A stretch of DNA of 17,246 nt, taken from the NCBI GenBank assembly GCA_003454665.1, contig DMKB01000243.1, positions 1 to 17,246 on the forward strand. The letters run 5' to 3'. The notes under the pieces were generated by a model. That model searched no databases and was not told where the DNA came from. It saw nothing but the letters and a program-made list of their open reading frames with translations. The translations under genes were made by a program, and so were the position numbers. The stretch comes from Nitrospiraceae bacterium. GTDB lineage: Bacteria; Nitrospirota; UBA9217. Every line of letters starts with the position of its first letter. The first letter of the stretch is position 1. Below are positions 7,462-12,589 of this stretch, piece by piece.

Positions 7462-7482
7462 TTCTACCCAAAATGGGTAGAA
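7462..7482. promoter_or_regulatory. Perfect 8-bp inverted repeat, TTCTACCC-AAAAT-GGGTAGAA
   Basis: Stem 7462-7469 pairs with 7475-7482 around a 5-base loop, 16 bases after the stop of the membrane-protein gene. There is no T-run behind it on the plus strand, so it is a poor rho-independent terminator. A 21-base symmetric site could equally be an operator for the selenoprotein gene that follows, or an RNA-stabilising 3' hairpin. Confidence 0.45.
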
Positions 7483-7543
7483 AATATTGTCGAAAGTCAT
7501 AAAAACCTAACAAAAAGTGTCTATATGACGTTTTCTGAGCTGT

Positions 7544-7585
7544 CAATTTTTAAAAATTTGCACTTTTCAATTTCCAATTTTCAAT
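7544..7585. repeat. Short AT-rich heptanucleotide array (TTTCAAT family)
   Basis: Six 7-base units: CAATTTT, TAAAAAT, TTGCACT, TTTCAAT, TTCCAAT, TTTCAAT, the last three clearly repeated. The array sits 24 bases before the selenoprotein start in the 164-base spacer after the membrane-protein gene. The left CAATTTT and the right ATTGAAA (minus strand) are oppositely oriented, as in the array at 3634-3738. The assignment is weaker than for the longer arrays because AT-rich DNA mimics such units more easily. Confidence 0.5.
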
Positions 7586-7609
7586 TCCGCTTTACGCGGG
7601 TTAGGGAAC

Positions 7610-8446
7610 ATGGAATTCAGAAGACTGAAAAACCGGTTGATCGCCAAGGTGATCACGCGCTTCCCGTCACTGGCAAAGGGATTTATCGAGTCCTTTGCCC
7701 CCTGGGAGTCCGAGGACGTTCCCTGGACCGCGGTGAAGAAATCCCTTGCCGACATGACCGTCGCCGTCGTCACGACGGCCGGCGTGCACCACAAGGACCA
7801 GAAACCCTTTAACATGGTGGACCCTGACGGCGATCCGGTGTACCGGATCATCGACGGCACCCGGCCCCTCTCCACCCTCATGATCACCCACGACTATTAC
7901 GACCACAAGGACGCCGACCGCGACATCAATATCGTCTTTCCCGTCGAACGGCTGCGCGAGTTCGCAGAAGAAGGCATTATGGGAAAACTGGCGGACCGGC
8001 ATTACAGCTTCATGGGGCATATCATCGGCCGGCATATCGCCGCCCTGATCGACCACGAGGCCCCCCGGGTGGCAAAGCGGCTGCGGAAGGACAAGGTGGA
8101 CGCCGTGATCCTCACCCCGGGGTGAGGCATATGCAATCAGTCCGTGGGACTGATACAGCGCGAGATCGAGCGGGTGGGAATTCCTACTGTCGGCATATCC
8201 ATCGTGCGGGAGTTTTCGGCTAAAGTGAAGCCTCCCCGCACCGTGTTCCTCCGGTGGCCCTTCGGTCATCCCCTCGGCGAGCCCTCCAACATCGCCCAGC
8301 AGCGGACCGTCCTGGCCGAGGCCCTCCAGGCCCTGTACAGGATCGACACTCCGGGCGGGATCACTGACCTTCCTTATCGGTGGCGGAGAGAGACGTATGA
8401 CGGCAAGGTTGTCAAGGAACTGCTTAGTGACAGCAGGAGTCACTAG
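7610..8446 (+). CDS. GrdB/PrdB-family selenoprotein (glycine/betaine/sarcosine/D-proline reductase-like), UGA read as selenocysteine
   Basis: 278 residues if the TGA at 8123-8125 is read as Sec172. Residues 1-171 run from MEFRRLKNRL to DAVILTPG. After the TGA the same frame continues GICNQSVGLIQREIERVGIP to a TAG at 8444. Both halves belong to one family: related proteins carry a Cys or Sec just after the VILTP strand, followed by an NQS-type turn and a helix ending in AGIPTV. Sec172 and Cys175 form a UxxC redox motif, and a SECIS-like hairpin starts 10 bases after the TGA. Members of this family reduce substrates such as glycine, betaine or D-proline with partner proteins, but many short homologues like this one are uncharacterised, and no grdA, grdC, prdA or prdC partner is present, so the substrate is unknown. 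The start is ATG with AGGGA close upstream. The last codons (SRSH, TAG) fall inside the heptamer array beginning at 8434. Confidence 0.88.
8123..8154 (+). promoter_or_regulatory. UGA selenocysteine codon with bacterial SECIS-like hairpin
   Basis: TGA at 8123-8125 is followed after 10 bases by a perfect 8-bp stem, ATCAGTCC (8136-8143) with GGACTGAT (8147-8154), closed by the 3-base loop GTG (8144-8146). Bacterial SECIS elements place a stem-loop with a G at the start of the apical loop about 16-37 bases behind the UGA; here that G is 19 bases after the last base of UGA. The stem lies inside coding sequence, as SelB-dependent recoding in bacteria requires. Confidence 0.85.
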
Positions 8447-8700
8447 TCAGGAGCCAGGAGCCAGGAGCCAGGAGCCAGGAGCCAGGAGCCAGAAAAAGGA
8501 TAACAGATTGCAGGAACAAGCGATCAGGAATCAGTAGACAGAAAGCAGGAGTCAGGAGACAGAATACAGATGACAGACATGAGACAGCAGACTAGAGACA
8601 AAAGACGACAGGCAGCCTGCATCTAGCGTCTGCCTACTGTTATCTTTTTGTTGTTAGCTGTAGTCTGTCTTCTCTTGTCTACCCGTCTGTTATCTGTCCT
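8434..8700 (+). repeat. Long heptanucleotide array: 26 CAG-type units, then an inverted CTG-type arm
   Basis: From 8434 to 8615 there are 26 consecutive 7-base units with no indel. Twenty-four begin NAG; six in a row (8448-8489) are exactly CAGGAGC, and the rest drift (CAGATTG, CAGGAAC, CAGTAGA, CAGACAT and so on). From 8616 the polarity flips: CCTGCAT, CTAGCGT, CTGCCTA, CTGTTAT, CTGTAGT, CTGTCTT, with one 1-base slip near 8686, to about 8700. The array begins inside the selenoprotein gene and includes its TAG. No spacers and no protein-coding frame are seen, so it is neither CRISPR nor a gene. Confidence 0.9.
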
Positions 8701-8736
8701 CTCCGGCATCTTGCATCCGGCATCAGAAAAAAACTT

Positions 8737-8890
8737 CATCCTGCCTGGGGCCTTTAGGCTATTAAACCCGTCTAAATTCTTTGGCCTTTCTCTGCGTTCG
8801 TTTTAACCCCTTCTAAATTCTTTGGCATTTCGTTGCGTTCGCTGCGAGCGTTGCGAGAGACGCCTTTGATTCTGGTTTTTCTTTCTCCGG
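8737..8890 (+). repeat. Dispersed repeat module, plus-strand copy 1, with internal duplication
   Basis: Starts CATCCTGCCT, then GGCCTTTAGGCTATTAA, then two tandem copies of a 30-base block (8771-8800 and 8812-8841, 27 of 30 identical, TCTAAATTCTTTGGC to TGCGTTCG), ending GCGAGAGACGCCTTTGATT and CTTTCTCCGG. The block order is shared with 8972-9088 and, inverted, with 1921-1998. The segment GGCCTTTAGGC can fold as a small hairpin. No coding frame is convincing. Confidence 0.75.
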
Positions 8891-8960
8891 CAGTAGACAG
8901 AATTCAGACGACAGGCATCAGACAACAGACTCAAGACAGAATATCCCAGATTACAGTTTC
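8891..8960 (+). repeat. Heptanucleotide array, 10 units, CAGANNA family
   Basis: Ten in-register 7-base units between the two dispersed modules: CAGTAGA, CAGAATT, CAGACGA, CAGGCAT, CAGACAA, CAGACTC, AAGACAG, AATATCC, CAGATTA, CAGTTTC. Seven or eight fit the CAG consensus of the 8434 array, and CAGTAGACAGAA is shared with it exactly (8532-8543). Confidence 0.8.
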
Positions 8961-8971
8961 ACTTCGCTTCT

Positions 8972-9088
8972 CATCCTGCCTGTGGCCTTTAGGCTATTAA
9001 TCCTGCCCAAATTCTTTTGCCGTTCTTTGCCGTTCTTTGCGGCTTTGCGCGAGACGCCGTTTATGTTGGCTTTGCTTTCTCCGTCAGG
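8972..9088 (+). repeat. Dispersed repeat module, plus-strand copy 2
   Basis: Begins CATCCTGCCTGTGGCC, keeps GGCCTTTAGGCTATTAA in common with the 8737 copy (one base differs before it), then replaces the TTTGGC blocks by a 10-base tandem TTTGCCGTTC and ends GCGCGAGACGCCG and CTTTCTCCGTCAGG. It follows a CAGANNA array directly, the same arrangement as the inverted copy at 1921-1998. Confidence 0.7.
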
Positions 9089-9102
9089 ACAAAACCCCAA
9101 AT

Positions 9103-9127
9103 AAAAAGGGGGCCGTGATCGGCCCCC
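9103..9127 (-). terminator. Rho-independent terminator after the porin gene
   Basis: Read on the minus strand: GGGGGCCG, loop ATCA, CGGCCCCC, then TTTTTATTT. The 8-bp stem is perfect (9108-9115 with 9120-9127). It lies about 40 bases past the porin stop at 9169. The plus-strand side has no T-run, so it serves the minus-strand operon. Confidence 0.92.
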
Positions 9128-9168
9128 GAAGGTACATTAAGGTATCTGCAAATACGATTAAGAAACCA

Positions 9169-10389
9169 TTAGAATGCAAGCTGCAGCATGGTGGTTATGG
9201 TCATGAAATCCTCGACTGTTGCTGTTTCCGTTTCGAAGTCGGTGTTGGCATATTCAAGAGATACTCTCGCTGCCTCGCCGTTTATCAGGTAGTTCAGACC
9301 GCCGGCTATCCAGTCGATCTTCTGGTCAGTCACGCCGTCTAAGCTGGCAAAATTCCACTGCTCATACCGCACAAAGGGCTGGATCTGGCCGGGGCCGATA
9401 TTGCTCCTGTGCAGATAGGCTGCCTTGGCATACCACCCGTCCTTCTGGCCGGCGATACCGGTGCTTTCCGGGTCCGGGCTGCTGCCCAGGTAGGCATCAT
9501 CATAGTCCGTCAGCAGGTACGCTCCTGATGCTGTGACCGTGCCGGTGGTGCCGAGGGGAAACTCGAGGAACACGTCACCCGTGTAGGCCGTGTAGTCCTT
9601 GCTGTCCGTTGCGCCACCGGCGAACACAGCGTCGGCTTCAAACTGGGCGCCGCCGCCGATGGTCAGGACAATCTTGTCCCCGAGGTAGGTCCCGCTGTAA
9701 TTGTACCCGTCTTCAGGGTCGAGGAGGGCGAGATGGGCACGCGCTGTATAGCGGAAGGAGCTGCTCGGCGTCACGGGCCCGACCGTGCTCTCATGACCAT
9801 CCATGATCGCGAACTTGTACTGCACTTTTTTACTCAGAAGATTCCCCCAGAAGAGCAGGCCCATGTCCCGGGTGCCCTTGGATGCCGTATTGACGAAGAG
9901 GGAACGGTCTACACTGATCTGGCTGAAGCACTTCTCCTGTATTTCCCTGACGAAGGGCACCTTCGTGCGGCCCACGGTGACCTTGAAGCCTTCCGAGAGA
10001 TCCACCACCGCGAAGGCATCGAGGACGGACAGATTCGTGGCAGGCTGTGCTGAAACTTCCAGCGGCAGGATGGTCCGGTCTCCGATGTGTTCATACGTTA
10101 ATGCATATCCCAGAGTCTTCGTTGCCTGGCCCGTCAAACTGAGCCTGTTTCTCCTGAAATAGAAGTCCGACGTGGACTTCGTGCCGCTGGCGCCGGAACC
10201 GGTATCCCGCCACTGTCCGTAGAACTGCATCAGGTAATTGATCGTGAGGCTGGCGTCGCCAATGCCCTTGATCGTCACTCCCGGCACTTTGTCCAGGCAG
10301 GACAGCTTCACTTCAGCCTGCGAAGTGTTCTCGAAACCGAGGCCAAACAGAAAAAACCCAGACAGAACAACGAGCACACTCTTTTTCAT
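9169..10389 (-). CDS. extI: ExtI-like outer-membrane porin
   Basis: 406 residues from the ATG at 10389. A second ATG at 10392 is only 2 bases from the AAGGAGG site, so 10389 has the better spacing. A Sec signal peptide is clear (KKSVLVVLSGFFLFGLGF, cleavage near SQAEV). The rest is rich in alternating aromatic/polar strands (SDFYFRRNRLSLTGQAT, KVQYKFAIMDGHE, QIQPFVRYEQWNFA) and ends TTMLQLAF, with the terminal phenylalanine expected of an outer-membrane beta-barrel. FYFRRNRLSLTG and VTVGRTKVPF fit the phosphate-selective porin O/P group. ExtI of Geobacter sulfurreducens, a porin of the extHIJKL conduit linked to selenite and tellurite reduction, follows ExtH exactly as this gene follows the rhodanese lipoprotein 57 bases upstream. 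No multiheme cytochrome genes are present. The porin call is firm; the ExtI name is a moderate inference. Confidence 0.85.
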   Translation of the reverse strand: MKKSVLVVLSGFFLFGLGFENTSQAEVKLSCLDKVPGVTIKGIGDASLTINYLMQFYGQWRDTGSGASGTKSTSDFYFRRNRLSLTGQATKTLGYALTYEHIGDRTILPLEVSAQPATNLSVLDAFAVVDLSEGFKVTVGRTKVPFVREIQEKCFSQISVDRSLFVNTASKGTRDMGLLFWGNLLSKKVQYKFAIMDGHESTVGPVTPSSSFRYTARAHLALLDPEDGYNYSGTYLGDKIVLTIGGGAQFEADAVFAGGATDSKDYTAYTGDVFLEFPLGTTGTVTASGAYLLTDYDDAYLGSSPDPESTGIAGQKDGWYAKAAYLHRSNIGPGQIQPFVRYEQWNFASLDGVTDQKIDWIAGGLNYLINGEAARVSLEYANTDFETETATVEDFMTITTMLQLAF

Positions 10390-10449
10390 CATCGCCTCCT
10401 TATTGGTTTATGGAAAATGCAATGCTCCGCAATCAGCGTTTCATGTGCC

Positions 10450-11706
10450 CTAACATCCGCCGGCACCGCCGCCTCCGGCGCCGCCGCCGGAACCAGTACT
10501 CATGTATCTGGCGTCTTCATCCTCGATCTCATTGACTGAAGCGTCAAAAGACAGGGGAGCAACAAAATCCGGTAAAAAACTATACGGAACAGCGTAAGTT
10601 ATCGGAAAAGTGCTGCGCGTAGGAATATCCGTCCTCCACGGAGAATTTACATCGAGACCAACGGCCAGCGCATTGGCCGGCCTTGTTCCGTGGACGACCT
10701 GATTTTCATCGGCCATCTGTCCCCACTGCAGCCATCCGCCGTCATAATAGTACGCCGGCCAGCCGAGCATGCCGTCAATGGCAAAAAACAACGGCACTGC
10801 GAAGAGGCCGGAGTTACAATAAACAATGTGGTTCATTGTGCTGCCGCCACCTATAGGTCCTGCTGTAAGATTCGTGGTAATAGTGCCAGCGGTCTGGAAG
10901 TGGAAGCTATCAGACTGAACATTAGGATTATAGGTAAACTGCTTAGCGCCAAAAATACCGGGAGGACTGACGGTTGCAACAGCGCCGGTATGAAATGAGG
11001 CATAGTTGATTGGGTCAACGCCCTGCAGTATTACGTTATTCGGGCTTTGCTCATCCACAATCTCTATCATCTCCGGAAAGGATATCCTGAGATCAGCACG
11101 CAGGGAAGCATTCCGCGTCACACTGTAACCGGAGTTGACCGGCGGTGGTACAACTGCATCAGTGCTTAATGGATAAGCCTGCCACTCAGCCAGCGTTCCG
11201 TCCATGACTTTCAGCCTGCTCTTCGGGAACCCCCAGTACCGGAATGAAAAGTACGCATAGGTAGCGGTGTGTGCGTTCCTCTGGGAGACAAAAACAATGG
11301 TGGTATTCGGCCCAATTCCGGTCCTCTGGATAAGGGCATCCATCATCGCACCGTCAGCTACCATATAGCCTTGATATACTCCGACTCCTTCGGTTCGTGT
11401 TGCAATGACTTCGCTTCTTGTGACGCAATAGGAGCCCGAGATATGTGCCGATGCATAGGCAGTACAATTATTATCCACTTGAAGAATCACCACGTTGTTA
11501 TACCCCGAACCGTTCACCAGACCGGCGGTCATCCAGCCGTCGAGAATTGCCTCATCGATCAGGGCAGGCGTCGTTGCGAGTGCGGCCGGGGTGTTGTAAT
11601 CCACGCCGCAGCCGCCGAAGAGTCCGAAGGTGAAACCGAGGGCCACCAGAACCAGAACGACGGACAGCCAGGCTTTTTTACTCTGTATTAATTTTCTGAC
11701 AGGCAT
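10450..11706 (-). CDS. extH: ExtH-like double-rhodanese lipoprotein
   Basis: 418 residues. It has a basic N-terminus, a hydrophobic stretch and a lipobox-like GLFGGC, giving Cys33 as the likely lipidated residue, so an envelope lipoprotein. Two rhodanese-like domains follow. In the first the active loop reads TTIVFVSQRNAHTATYAYF, with Ser where the catalytic Cys should be. In the second HIVYCNSGLFAVPLFF carries Cys297 in the expected loop and is followed by GWPAYYYDGGWLQWGQ. The protein ends in an unusual tail, STGSGGGAGGGGAGGC, with cysteine as the last residue. Architecture and linkage to a porin match ExtH of the Geobacter ext clusters, where it is required for normal selenite/tellurite handling. 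The start is ATG with AAGGAGGT 7 bases upstream, and a consensus promoter lies about 80 bases before it. Which sulfur or selenium donor it acts on cannot be read from sequence. Confidence 0.85.
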   Translation of the reverse strand: MPVRKLIQSKKAWLSVVLVLVALGFTFGLFGGCGVDYNTPAALATTPALIDEAILDGWMTAGLVNGSGYNNVVILQVDNNCTAYASAHISGSYCVTRSEVIATRTEGVGVYQGYMVADGAMMDALIQRTGIGPNTTIVFVSQRNAHTATYAYFSFRYWGFPKSRLKVMDGTLAEWQAYPLSTDAVVPPPVNSGYSVTRNASLRADLRISFPEMIEIVDEQSPNNVILQGVDPINYASFHTGAVATVSPPGIFGAKQFTYNPNVQSDSFHFQTAGTITTNLTAGPIGGGSTMNHIVYCNSGLFAVPLFFAIDGMLGWPAYYYDGGWLQWGQMADENQVVHGTRPANALAVGLDVNSPWRTDIPTRSTFPITYAVPYSFLPDFVAPLSFDASVNEIEDEDARYMSTGSGGGAGGGGAGGC

Positions 11707-11774
11707 TGTTAATACCTCCTTGGGGTATGCCGGAAGGTACGCTTCCTGAGCACACTATGTTGCAACTTTTTTCC

Positions 11775-11785
11775 TACACTGTGTA
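11775..11785. promoter_or_regulatory. Operator-like palindrome overlapping the ext transcription start
   Basis: TACAC-T-GTGTA is a perfect 11-base palindrome placed 3-13 bases downstream of the -10 box, where a bound repressor would block initiation. An 8-base palindrome GTTGCAAC follows about 10 bases further into the leader (11758-11765). No matching regulator gene is present nearby. Confidence 0.45.
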
Positions 11786-11787
11786 AA

Positions 11788-11815
11788 ATTATAGAATAAA
11801 TATATCTAATGTCAA
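11788..11815 (-). promoter_or_regulatory. Consensus sigma70 promoter of the extHI-like operon
   Basis: Minus strand TTGACA (11810-11815) and TATAAT (11788-11793), both perfect hexamers, with a 16-base spacer. The transcript should begin near 11781, giving a leader of about 75 bases to the ATG at 11706. This is the best promoter match in the window. Confidence 0.85.
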
Positions 11816-12045
11816 GGTTTGCCCCGAAAAAACACGGGAAAAACCTGCTTCTAGAATTATAATTAGCAACTGTTGTGCGTCATCTCCCCGCATTTTAAAA
11901 AAGCACGGAGAGCAGGCAATTGGTCGATCCATCCATCGGTCGGCCGTCGGCCAACGGGCAGGTGAGGCAGGGAACCTGCCCGCGATAGTCCATACTACGC
12001 GCCAGTGACCCGGTCGTGAAGCGCAGCAATTGCCGAATGCTGCTA
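11816..12045. other. Spacer after the rhodanese gene; one strong hairpin
   Basis: No gene supported. The main structure is a perfect 9-bp inverted repeat, CGGGCAGGT (11955-11963) with ACCTGCCCG (11974-11982), loop 10 bases, about 65 bases past the rhodanese stop. It lacks a T-run on either strand, so termination there would be rho-dependent or weak. Beside it GTCGGCC is tandemly doubled (11939-11952). A 96-codon minus-strand frame across this stretch overlaps the ext promoter and looks random. Confidence 0.5.
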
Positions 12046-12501
12046 CTACTTCACCACGGGATAGCCTGCCTTCTTCCACGTTATGAGGCCGTCGTCGAGG
12101 TAGAGGGCGTTCTTATACCCGATCTCGTTCAGCGACTTGGCCGCCAGGGGCGATCTCGTCACAAAATCGCAGTACACAACGATCTTGGTGTTCTTGTCGG
12201 GAACGGTCTTCTGCATGTAGTATTCCATCAGCCGCCGCGACATGTTGATCGCCCGGGACATATTGATCGCGCCGTTGATGTGCCCCTCGATGAAGCCTTT
12301 CCTGACCCGCACGTCGAGGAAGACCACCTTTGCCTTGGTATCGAGCATCTTCTTCGCGTCATGGATGGAAACGGCCTTTGTCACGGCCTTGGCCTCTTTC
12401 AGGAGCTGGTCTTGGCCCTTCCCCGCCGCCTGGACCGAAATGGCAACGGACAAAACACTGAACACCGCTAACACTGTAATAACCTTGATACCGATCTTCA
12501 T
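12046..12501 (-). CDS. Exported single-domain rhodanese-like sulfurtransferase
   Basis: 151 residues. The N-terminal signal peptide (MKIGIKVITVLAVFSVLSVA, likely cut after VQA near residue 25) puts it in the periplasm. The rhodanese fold is shown by VSIHDAKKMLD, VVFLDVRVRKGFIEGHINGAIN, and the active loop VVYCDFVTRSPLAAKSL with catalytic Cys111, then ALYLDDGLITWKKAGYPV; the second of these needs only VVFLDVR and GHINGA to be matched. The loop C-D-F-V-T-R is the standard six-residue type. Residues 78-83 and 84-89 are an exact AINMSR duplication, caused by an 18-base in-frame tandem repeat. The start is ATG with GGGAGGT 8 bases upstream. It precedes the extHI-like pair on the same strand, but that pair has its own promoter 290 bases away. 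Substrate unknown; a sulfur or selenium relay role is a guess from context. Confidence 0.9.
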   Translation of the reverse strand: MKIGIKVITVLAVFSVLSVAISVQAAGKGQDQLLKEAKAVTKAVSIHDAKKMLDTKAKVVFLDVRVRKGFIEGHINGAINMSRAINMSRRLMEYYMQKTVPDKNTKIVVYCDFVTRSPLAAKSLNEIGYKNALYLDDGLITWKKAGYPVVK

Positions 12502-12563
12502 ACTCTGTACCTCCCTTCAGTACTTCTCATAATCATATGCTTTCGCCTGGTGGAGCCCCTCCA

Positions 12564-12582
12564 GTCCCGCTTATAGCGGGAC
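12564..12582. terminator. Perfect hairpin between cheB and the rhodanese gene
   Basis: GTCCCGC-TTATA-GCGGGAC, a 7-bp perfect stem with a 5-base loop, begins 7 bases past the cheB stop. The position suits a transcript 3' end for the chemotaxis operon, but no T-run follows on the minus strand. A similar TCCCGCC/GGCGGGA hairpin lies near 4418-4433, so it could also be a dispersed palindrome. Confidence 0.4.
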
Positions 12583-12589
12583 CGCGGGG

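Noticed and set aside
8123..8125. TGA as a nonsense mutation making a pseudogene
   Set aside because: The frame is preserved for another 107 codons with family-like sequence, a UxxC motif and a correctly spaced hairpin; decay would not produce these.
7667..8443. 258-codon minus-strand open frame opposite the selenoprotein
   Set aside because: It is uninterrupted where the plus strand has the UGA, which made it tempting, but it has no family motifs, while the plus-strand frame has family sequence on both sides of the UGA and a SECIS hairpin.
8434..8700. CRISPR array or leucine-rich/pentapeptide coding repeat
   Set aside because: Units are 7 bases with no spacers, so not CRISPR; a 7-base period shifts frame every unit and no frame stays open.
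11789..12079. 96-codon minus-strand frame between the rhodanese and extH-like genes
   Set aside because: It overlaps the rhodanese 3' end and the ext promoter, has no motif, and covers hairpin-rich spacer.
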